A DNA stretch of 5,619 bases, from assembly GCA_030748365.1 (NCBI GenBank), contig JASMME010000101.1, positions 1 to 5,619 on the forward strand. Reading direction: 5' to 3'. Source of the stretch: Lutibacter sp. Lineage in GTDB: Bacteria > Bacteroidota > Bacteroidia > Flavobacteriales > Flavobacteriaceae. The notes beneath the pieces were generated by a model. The model saw only the letters and a list, made by a program, of their open reading frames with translations. It did not search any database and had not been told where the DNA came from. Below are positions 1 to 5,619 of this stretch, piece after piece. Position numbers and translations under genes: made by a program. Each line of letters begins with the position of its first letter. Positions within the stretch are counted from its first letter, which is position 1.

Positions 1-537
1 GGGCGATTTTATATTTGAGTTGGATGTATGCATAAACAACAGACCCAAGTGCAAGTTCAGGTGCGGACTAATCCCTGCCCGTTGGTAAGAAAGCCTGAAA
101 TAGGAGGAAGTATTCAGGTGGGAGGCAAAGGCTATATTTTTGTTGTTATGAACCTTGTCATAAGGATGGGTCGCGTATCCCAGCCCCAGTCCAGTACTTA
201 GTATTAACTTATTCTTAGCCAATCGTTCAAACAGGTAAAAATTGTAGTGTTTATACAAGGCATAGATTTCCCCAAGAATATCCGATTGTAAGTTCTGATA
301 AGAAAAAGAATAGCCTGTGTCAGGATAATTATAATGAGCATGCCAAGCTTCTGTCCCCAGGTTTTGTACATTATAGCTTGTAAAAAATCCAGACGGATGT
401 CCTTGAAGAAAAGCATGTGAATCTGGAGATAAGGCCAGTATATTTCCGTAAAAATAGCCCGCTTCAATATAGTGGGCACTTTGTTGGCCAAAGGCGGTTC
501 TTGACAGCATTAAGAGCACAAAAACGATCTTTCTCAT
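1..537 (-). CDS. PagL-like acyloxyacyl hydrolase (lipid A deacylase family), 3' end cut by window edge
   Basis: The frame is open from the ATG at 537-535 down to base 1 (179 codons, no stop), so the C-terminus lies outside the window. Residues 1-17 look like a Sec signal peptide: Arg2-Lys3, a hydrophobic stretch (IVFVLLML), then A-F-G with likely cleavage before Gln18. The mature part has alternating aromatic and hydrophobic stretches typical of an outer-membrane beta barrel, with a Gly-rich strand (GLGLGYATHPYD, about 117-128). Near the edge is H170-T-S172-N173 followed by N-I-K-S-P. This matches the HxSN active-site segment of PagL and Bacteroidota acyloxyacyl hydrolases, where the His and Ser belong to a Ser-His-Glu triad. 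The expected Glu would lie past the edge. Family members remove an ester-linked acyl chain from lipid A in the outer membrane. The start is favoured over Met10 because it supplies the full signal peptide. No Shine-Dalgarno is visible. The gene begins 8 bases after the dnaE stop and is probably co-transcribed or translationally coupled. A generic outer-membrane beta-barrel protein is the alternative. Confidence 0.82.
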   Translation of the reverse strand, partial: MRKIVFVLLMLSRTAFGQQSAHYIEAGYFYGNILALSPDSHAFLQGHPSGFFTSYNVQNLGTEAWHAHYNYPDTGYSFSYQNLQSDILGEIYALYKHYNFYLFERLAKNKLILSTGLGLGYATHPYDKVHNNKNIAFASHLNTSSYFRLSYQRAGISPHLNLHLGLLFMHTSNSNIKSP

Positions 538-545
538 GCGGGTTC

Positions 546-3500
546 TTAGTTGAGTTTGAAGGCCAGGTCTTGTTCGATCAGCGCTTGAAGGAATTCATTG
601 GAAATGTCAACTTTGACACTTCTGCTGGGAAGGTTGAGTGTAAGTTTTTCCTCCGTATCGTATATGACAAATTGCAGGGGTTTTTTTCCTTTATGTGCGG
701 CCAATAAAGTGCGTATTTGTCGTACATTCTTTTCAGTAACTTGCTGTAGGTCGAGTTGAAGGGTAATTTTTTTTGAAAAAGTTGCCAATACATCCTGTAG
801 CAACTGGACATTGGTAAAGGATAGGCGCACCTCATCATTCCAGCCTTTTTTTCCGAAAATTTTAAAATGCAGAAAGGCATTGGGTACCAAAAAATGTTTG
901 AATTTTAGATAGTCCTCCCCAAAAATCCTAAAATCATGACTGCCCGTGTAGTCCTCTAGGGTAAAGGCACCCCATCCCTTGCCATTTTTGGAAATTCTGT
1001 GTTCTGAACTGGTGATGATTCCTCCAATAGAAACCTCCCTGTTGAGCAGTTGTGAAGACTCTTGGAAAACACGTACATCTGCATTGCAGAAATGGTTCAG
1101 TTCGGTCTTAAAATCATCCAGGGGATGTCCTGATATATAAATACCGACCAATTCCTTTTCCTTGGAAAGGGCCTCCATCATACCCCATTTGTTAGCGGGC
1201 GGGATTTCAGGTTCTGGAAATTCAACCTCAGAAGCTTCGCCAAACAGCGATACCTGTGCAGAGTTTTTGTTTTCCTGGTATTTATTGCCATAGCGCAGGG
1301 CTCTCTCTATAAAGGTTTGTCCTTTGTCATCCAGGGCATAGTATTGCGCCCGGTGTGTTTGCTGAAAAGAATCCAGGGCCCCAGCCATGACCAAGCCATC
1401 AAAGGCTTTTTTATTGGCAGATCGCAGGTCCACCCTTTTGGTGATATCGAAGAAGGAGGTGTAAGCCCCTTGTTCTTTGCGTTCTTTGGTAATGGCTTTT
1501 ACCGCGGCAGCGCCCACCCCTTTGATGGCCCCCATACCAAAACGGATGGCGCCTTCTTTGTTAACGGCAAACTTATAATATGATTCATTGATGTCTGGCC
1601 CCAGTACGGGAATGCCGGCACGTTTACACTCCTCCATAAAAAAGGTTACCTGTTTGATGTCGTTCATATTGTTCGACAATACGGCTGCCATAAACGCGGC
1701 CGGATAATGTGCCTTCAGGTAGGCTGTTTGGTAAGCGATTAGCGCGTAGCAGGTTGAGTGTGATTTGTTAAATGCGTAGGCAGCAAAAGCTTCCCAATCC
1801 TTCCAGACTTTTTCGAGAACTGCTTCCGGGTGCTTATTTTTTTTACCTCCTTCAATAAATTTAGGTTTCAGTTCCTGGAGCATGGAGAAGATCTTTTTTC
1901 CCATGGCCTTGCGAAGCATGTCGGCCTCCCCCTTGGTAAATCCTGCCAGTTTTTGGGAAAGCAGCATGACCTGTTCCTGGTAGACGGTAATTCCGTAGGT
2001 TTCCTTTAGATAGGTTTCCATTTCCGGCAGGTCGTATTCAATTTTTTCCCGGCCGTGTTTTCTGTTAATAAACAGGGGAATATACTCCATAGGACCAGGA
2101 CGGTACAAGGCATTCATCGCAATTAAATCAGCGAATTCCGTAGGCTTGAGCGATTTCATATGCTTTTGCATACCGGGAGATTCATATTGGAAGATACCGA
2201 TGGTTTCCCCTTTTTGAAAAAGCTCGTAGGTTGTTGGGTCGTCTAGTGGGAATTCGTCGGGTACCAGTTCTTTCCCGTGTAAGGCTTTGACGATCTTGAT
2301 GGTGTCTTTGATCAGGGTCAGGGTTTTTAGACCCAAAAAGTCCATTTTTAGCAGCCCTGCACTTTCCACCACGTTGTTGTCAAACTGGGTGACATACATT
2401 GCTGAGTCCTTCGCTGTTCCGACGGGTATCAGGTTGGTGATGGCTTCCGGGGTGATGATGACCCCGCAGGCGTGTGTACCGGTATTTCTTACGGAACCTT
2501 CCAGGTTGATGGCCTGTTTGATGGTTTGTGCTTCTAGGTCGTCGCCTTCCGAAATACGTTTTAATTCCTGTACATTTTCGAATTCCTCCGCGCGCAAGGC
2601 CTTCACTTTTTGCGCACTTTTTTCATCTTCCCCGAAGATATGCTGTAATTTAATTCCGGGAATCAACTTGGCAATCCTGTCGGCATCACTCAGGGGCAGG
2701 TCCAATACCCTGGCGGTATCCCTGATAGAGGATTTGGCGGCCATACTGCCGTAGGTGATGATCTGTGCCACCTGATTTGAACCGTATTTGTCAATGACAT
2801 AGTCAATGACCTTTTGCCTTCCTTCATCGTCGAAATCTATATCGATGTCCGGCAGGGAGATCCGGTCTGGATTTAGGAAACGCTCAAAAAGCAGGTCATA
2901 GGCTATGGGGTCTATATTGGTAATCCACAAGCAGTAGGCCACAGCAGAGCCCGCTGCAGAGCCCCGTCCTGGTCCTACGGACACACCCATTTCACGGGCC
3001 TTTTTAATAAAATCCCATACGATTAGGAAATACCCTGGATACCCTGTTTTTTCAATGATAGAAAGCTCAAAATCAATACGTTCCCGGACACTTTCTTCCA
3101 GCGATTCACCATAGCGTTTGGTGGCCCCTTCAAAGGCCAGGTGTCGCAAAAAGGCATTTTCCCCCCGTACGCCCCCGTCCTGGGCGTCTTCTGGGTGTAT
3201 GAATTGCTCGGGGATGTCAAAAGTAGGCAGGAGTACTTCCCGGGCCAGGTCAAAGATTTCCACCTTGTCAACAATCTCCTGGATATTGATAATGGCCGCT
3301 GGGCAGTCAGCAAACAATTGCTTCATCTCCTTACCCGATTTGAAGTAGTATTCACTGTTGTCCAGTCCGTACCTAAAGCCCCGCCCTTTGCCCTTTGGTG
3401 TCGATAGCTTTTCCCCGTCTCTTACACAGAGTAGGATGTCATGTGCTTCCGCTTCGGAAGCTTCTGTATAGTAGGTGTTGTTGGTGGCTACAAGCTTTAC

Positions 3501-4901
3501 CTGGTGTTTCTCAGCCAAGCCCTTCAACACCTCGTTTACGTGGGTTTCATTTTCCTGGCCGTGGTTCATCAGTTCCAGGTAGCAATCTTCTCCAAATTGC
3601 GCTTTCCACCACAGCAAGGCCTCTTCTGCTTGCTTTTCTCCTACATTGAGTATTTTCCCAGGTATTTCTCCGGAGAGGTTGCCAGAAAGGACAATTAGGT
3701 CCTCTTTGTGTTGTTCGATGATGGATTTGTCAATCCGTGGCACATAGTAGAATCCCTGGGTATGGGAGATGGAAGACATCTTGGCCAGGTTTAGGTACCC
3801 ATTCTTGTTTTTTGCTAGGAATACAATTCGGTAGCCGTTGTCCTTTCGGGATTTATCCAGGTGATTCTCACATACGTAGAATTCACAGCCCAGGATTGGT
3901 TTGATGGGTTGTTTGGGAAGCCCCCCCTCTTTTAATTGTTCGTTGTGGGCGGTTGCAGAACGGTTGTGTTTTAGCGCCTCCCTTACAAAGTAAAAAGCCC
4001 CCATCATATTCCCGATGTCTGTCAGGGCAACTGCTGGCATGTTCATGGAGATCGCCGTATTGATCAGGTCCTGGATACTTGAGGTAGACTGTAAAATAGA
4101 AAATTGTGAATGGCAGTGCAGGTGCGAAAAAGGCGCTTCTTCCAGGCGATTCAAGGTAGCCTGATTAAAAGATGTAATGGTTTTTTCGGGACTTGCCTGC
4201 GCTTGTAACCGTTTGCTTTCTTTTTGAAGGTTTAGGTGTTTTAGGCCAATTACCTGTATGGTATCCGGATTTTTTTCTTTGAAATGTGCGAAGTAGTCAT
4301 CATCTACGTTCAGCGCTTCCCTAGTATAGTGTCCACGACGAACGAGTTCCAGGAAACAACGGGCAGTCGCCTCCACATCTGCCGTGGCATTGTGTGCTTC
4401 CGAAAAGGGGCTGTAGAACAGGTGTTGGTGCAGTTCCGTAAGGGTAGGGAGTTTAAACTTTCCGCCCCTGCCTCCTGGAAGTTGGCATAAATTGGCGGTG
4501 GATTCGGTACAGGTATCCAACAGATTGAGTTGTGCAAGGGACGTCTCTATGCCGAGTCGATGGTATTCGCAGCCCATGATGTTGATGTCGAAACCAACAT
4601 TTTGTCCGACCACAAAGTCCGCCTTCTCAAGCGCTTCGTTAAAATGGTCCAAGACTGTTTCCAGGGCAGTTCCCTTTTCCTCTGCCAGTCGGGTAGAGAT
4701 ACCGTGTATACGCTCAGCATCATAGGGAATATTAAATCCGTCGGGTTTGATTAGAAAATCCCGGTGTTCTATGAGGGCGCCGTACTGGTCGTGCAACTGC
4801 CAGGCAATCTGGACACACCTGGGCCAGTTATCCGTATCAGTAATTGGGGCTTTCCAGCTTTTGGGTAAACCGGTTGTTTCGGTGTCAAAAATTATATACA
4901 T
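546..4901 (-). CDS. dnaE: DNA polymerase III subunit alpha with fused N-terminal DEDDh proofreading exonuclease
   Basis: This is the replicative C-family DNA polymerase, complete at 1451 residues against about 1160 in E. coli; the excess is mostly the N-terminal exonuclease. Exonuclease, about 1-190: D6-T-E8 (Exo I), D105 in NVGFD (Exo II), and H170/D175 in HNATAD (Exo III), so the DEDDh set is intact. PHP domain, about 255-490: HLHCH at 260-264, but several metal ligands appear lost, and an extra loop of roughly 18 residues lies near 311-332. Polymerase core: GPGRGSAAGS at 643-652; the three catalytic aspartates are D685 and D687 (PDIDIDF) and D854 (KMDFLGL). YRPGPMEYIP at 933-942 and NKSHSTCYALIAYQTAYLKA at 1045-1064 are family signatures. 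A helix-hairpin-helix lies near 1121-1137, a sliding-clamp-binding motif QVSLF at 1216-1220, GHPLD at 1258-1262, an OB fold at about 1287-1370, and a C-terminal tail to 1451. The ATG places DTETTG at residue 6, as in homologues, and an in-frame TAA lies upstream. A weak AGGTGAG (4920-4914) sits 12 bases before the start. The stop is TAA at 548-546. Confidence 0.98.
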   Translation of the reverse strand: MYIIFDTETTGLPKSWKAPITDTDNWPRCVQIAWQLHDQYGALIEHRDFLIKPDGFNIPYDAERIHGISTRLAEEKGTALETVLDHFNEALEKADFVVGQNVGFDINIMGCEYHRLGIETSLAQLNLLDTCTESTANLCQLPGGRGGKFKLPTLTELHQHLFYSPFSEAHNATADVEATARCFLELVRRGHYTREALNVDDDYFAHFKEKNPDTIQVIGLKHLNLQKESKRLQAQASPEKTITSFNQATLNRLEEAPFSHLHCHSQFSILQSTSSIQDLINTAISMNMPAVALTDIGNMMGAFYFVREALKHNRSATAHNEQLKEGGLPKQPIKPILGCEFYVCENHLDKSRKDNGYRIVFLAKNKNGYLNLAKMSSISHTQGFYYVPRIDKSIIEQHKEDLIVLSGNLSGEIPGKILNVGEKQAEEALLWWKAQFGEDCYLELMNHGQENETHVNEVLKGLAEKHQVKLVATNNTYYTEASEAEAHDILLCVRDGEKLSTPKGKGRGFRYGLDNSEYYFKSGKEMKQLFADCPAAIINIQEIVDKVEIFDLAREVLLPTFDIPEQFIHPEDAQDGGVRGENAFLRHLAFEGATKRYGESLEESVRERIDFELSIIEKTGYPGYFLIVWDFIKKAREMGVSVGPGRGSAAGSAVAYCLWITNIDPIAYDLLFERFLNPDRISLPDIDIDFDDEGRQKVIDYVIDKYGSNQVAQIITYGSMAAKSSIRDTARVLDLPLSDADRIAKLIPGIKLQHIFGEDEKSAQKVKALRAEEFENVQELKRISEGDDLEAQTIKQAINLEGSVRNTGTHACGVIITPEAITNLIPVGTAKDSAMYVTQFDNNVVESAGLLKMDFLGLKTLTLIKDTIKIVKALHGKELVPDEFPLDDPTTYELFQKGETIGIFQYESPGMQKHMKSLKPTEFADLIAMNALYRPGPMEYIPLFINRKHGREKIEYDLPEMETYLKETYGITVYQEQVMLLSQKLAGFTKGEADMLRKAMGKKIFSMLQELKPKFIEGGKKNKHPEAVLEKVWKDWEAFAAYAFNKSHSTCYALIAYQTAYLKAHYPAAFMAAVLSNNMNDIKQVTFFMEECKRAGIPVLGPDINESYYKFAVNKEGAIRFGMGAIKGVGAAAVKAITKERKEQGAYTSFFDITKRVDLRSANKKAFDGLVMAGALDSFQQTHRAQYYALDDKGQTFIERALRYGNKYQENKNSAQVSLFGEASEVEFPEPEIPPANKWGMMEALSKEKELVGIYISGHPLDDFKTELNHFCNADVRVFQESSQLLNREVSIGGIITSSEHRISKNGKGWGAFTLEDYTGSHDFRIFGEDYLKFKHFLVPNAFLHFKIFGKKGWNDEVRLSFTNVQLLQDVLATFSKKITLQLDLQQVTEKNVRQIRTLLAAHKGKKPLQFVIYDTEEKLTLNLPSRSVKVDISNEFLQALIEQDLAFKLN

Positions 4902-4936
4902 AGACCAGGGTAACTCACCTAAAGAATTACATCTCC

Positions 4937-4944
4937 CAAAAGTA
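4937..4944 (-). promoter_or_regulatory. Probable dnaE promoter, Bacteroidota -7 box
   Basis: On the minus strand these bases read TACTTTTG, an exact fit to the Bacteroidota -7 consensus TAnnTTTG. Transcription would start a few bases downstream, near 4930, giving a leader of roughly 30 bases before the dnaE ATG at 4901. I found no good TTG/TTTG -33 element at the expected 17-23 base spacing, so the call rests on the -7 box and its position. It would also drive the PagL-like gene if the two are co-transcribed. Confidence 0.5.
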
Positions 4945-5011
4945 GCAATTTAAGGCGTTTAAGTGTTTGGCAGCGGACTCTTTTTATTAACAAATAATGT
5001 GTAGAGAAAGG

Positions 5012-5054
5012 GGGTGATACAAGGCCTTGGCACCCGTTGAAATGCTGATGGGTG
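5012..5054. repeat. Overlapping inverted repeats forming two mutually exclusive hairpins
   Basis: GGGTG at 5012-5016 is complementary to CACCC at 5031-5035. Inside this pair, CAA at 5020-5022 pairs with TTG at 5027-5029 around GGCC. The same CACCC is also complementary to a second GGGTG at 5050-5054. There the stem extends to 7 pairs (5031-5037 with 5048-5054, including one G-T wobble). The two stems cannot form together. Just downstream, TCTGA (5073-5077) and TCAGA (5081-5085) form another short stem, and TGCTGAT is directly repeated at 5043-5049 and 5064-5070. Function is unknown: it could be a small RNA, a protein-binding site or chance. Confidence 0.35.
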
Positions 5055-5107
5055 AATACCGCCTGCTGATCGTCTGACAATCAGATTGAAATAGGGCCTT
5101 TTGAAAA

Positions 5108-5141
5108 CCATTAGGGCTGCACTCTTACTAAGGGGTTTTTT
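5108..5141 (+). terminator. Weak terminator-like hairpin with T run
   Basis: CC-A-TTAG (5108-5114) can pair with CTAA-G-GG (5128-5134) apart from one A-G mismatch, leaving a 13-base loop. Six T residues follow at 5136-5141. The stem is short and AT-rich, so it would be a poor intrinsic terminator. It matters only because it follows the hairpin cluster at 5012-5085 and could end a small transcript. No coding gene on this strand would use it. Confidence 0.15.
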
Positions 5142-5247
5142 AGCGGTTTCGGGGTTTGTAAAATTCTAATTTATTGACTCGTGGCTTGTTGTGAATGGCT
5201 GTGGGTGGAAATACATGATGCCTTTAAAATATACTGAAAAAGAGAAG

Positions 5248-5275
5248 TTTATTTGGAAATAACTCATTATATTTG
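5248..5275 (+). promoter_or_regulatory. Probable rpsP promoter, Bacteroidota -7 box
   Basis: TATATTTG at 5268-5275 fits the Bacteroidota -7 consensus TAnnTTTG exactly. The upstream element is imperfect. A TTTG at 5252-5255 lies only 12 bases from the -7 box, which is too close. A TTT at 5248-5250 is correctly spaced (17 bases) but lacks the G. The start of transcription would fall near 5281, leaving a leader of about 40 A-rich bases before the rpsP ATG. Confidence 0.65.
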
Positions 5276-5323
5276 CGCACTCAAATTAATAATCAAGGTC
5301 GAGTACCTTAAAAATTAACAACA

Positions 5324-5619
5324 ATGCCAGTAAAAATCAGATTACAAAGACACGGTAAAAAGGGAAAACCATTCTATTGGATCGTTGCAGCAGATGCACG
5401 TTCTAAAAGAGATGGTAAGTATTTGGAGAAATTAGGAACCTATAATCCCAACGTCAAACCTGCAGCCATCGCGCTGGATGTTGACGGTGCCGTAAAGTGG
5501 TTACAAAACGGTGCACAACCTACAGATACGGCCAGGGCAATCTTGTCGTACAAAGGGGTTTTGCTAAAAAAACATTTGGCAGGTGGGGTACTGAAAGGCG
5601 CCCTTACAGAAGAAGAAGC
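5324..5619 (+). CDS. rpsP: 30S ribosomal protein S16, 3' end cut by window edge
   Basis: Ninety-eight complete codons plus two bases are present with no stop. The product begins [20 protein letters not shown] and continues with [22 protein letters not shown], the unmistakable S16 core (the RLxRxGxKxxPxYxIVxADxRxxRDGxxxExxGxYxP pattern). S16 binds 16S rRNA in the body of the small subunit and is needed for 30S assembly. The segment at about 57-77 ([20 protein letters not shown]) is the conserved C-terminal part of the domain. The remaining residues, ending LTEEE, enter the longer charged tail usual in Bacteroidota S16, which continues past the window. The start is fixed by the canonical MPVKIRL. 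The sequence before it is A-rich (AAAATTAACAACA) with no Shine-Dalgarno, as is common for Bacteroidota ribosomal protein genes. It is read away from dnaE under its own promoter. Downstream partners such as rimM cannot be seen. Confidence 0.98.
   Translation, partial: MPVKIRLQRHGKKGKPFYWIVAADARSKRDGKYLEKLGTYNPNVKPAAIALDVDGAVKWLQNGAQPTDTARAILSYKGVLLKKHLAGGVLKGALTEEE

Larger units (their letters stand above)
4945..5267. other. Divergent intergenic region between the dnaE and rpsP promoters
   Basis: This stretch holds no convincing gene. The only ATG-initiated frames I translated are tiny (11 codons from 5042, 15 codons from 5215), and neither has coding support. Because dnaE is read leftward and rpsP rightward, no terminator is needed here. 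The left and right thirds look like plain AT-rich upstream DNA. The middle, about 5010-5141, contains short complementary repeats and a T run, listed separately. Confidence 0.6.

Noticed and set aside
204..491. Minus-strand 95-codon open frame rich in hydrophobic residues.
   Set aside because: It lies in another frame of the PagL-like gene, which is open over 179 codons, has a signal peptide and an HxSN motif, and starts right after dnaE. The 95-codon frame is a shadow.
676..690. Programmed frameshift at the A7 run followed by CCCC in dnaE.
   Set aside because: The codon phase is GGA AAA AAA CCC, not the X-XXY-YYZ phase needed for a slippery heptamer, and the zero frame continues normally to the dnaE stop.
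2287..2754. Plus-strand 155-codon open frame.
   Set aside because: It is antisense to the conserved dnaE polymerase core, has Ser/Arg-rich composition typical of an antisense shadow, and shows no recognisable domain.
5020..5029. Perfect 10-base palindrome CAAGGCCTTG as an operator site.
   Set aside because: A single 10-base palindrome is expected by chance at this scale. It is distant from both promoters and is better described as part of the hairpin at 5012-5035.
5010..5090. Possible TPP riboswitch, suggested by GCTGATGGGTGAATACC resembling the CTGAGA...TACC segment.
   Set aside because: The diagnostic CTGAGA and ACCTGAT cores are absent, the pairing pattern differs, and no thiamine gene follows.
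5215..5262. Short plus-strand frame of 15 codons (begins MMPLKYTEKEK).
   Set aside because: It is too short to judge, has no ribosome binding site, and its 3' part overlaps the region just upstream of the rpsP -7 box.

Overview
The window is an ordinary core-genome segment of a Bacteroidota bacterium, most likely a member of the Flavobacteriaceae. Three observations support this. DnaE carries a fused N-terminal proofreading exonuclease. Ribosomal protein S16 has a flavobacterial-type N-terminus. Both divergent genes are preceded by a TAnnTTTG -7 box, the Bacteroidota promoter signature, and two of the three start codons lack a Shine-Dalgarno sequence. The family-level placement is inference from remembered homologues, not a search.

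Layout from left to right: (1) Positions 1-537, minus strand: the N-terminal 179 codons of a secreted or outer-membrane PagL-like acyloxyacyl hydrolase (lipid A deacylase family), cut by the left edge. (2) Positions 546-4901, minus strand: a complete 1451-residue dnaE, the replicative DNA polymerase III alpha subunit with a built-in DEDDh 3'-5' exonuclease. (3) Positions 4902-5323: a 422-base divergent intergenic region with a likely promoter at each end and, in the middle, a cluster of short complementary repeats that may be a small structured element. (4) Positions 5324-5619, plus strand: the first 98 codons of rpsP (ribosomal protein S16), cut by the right edge.

dnaE and the PagL-like gene point the same way with only 8 bases between stop and start, so they are probably co-transcribed although they work in unrelated processes (replication and envelope lipid A remodelling). 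rpsP is transcribed away from them under its own promoter.

I see no mobile element, CRISPR array, tRNA or rRNA. No previously undescribed system is evident. The points most worth a second look are the probable loss of metal ligands in the DnaE PHP domain, compensated by the fused exonuclease, and the competing hairpins at about 5012-5085.
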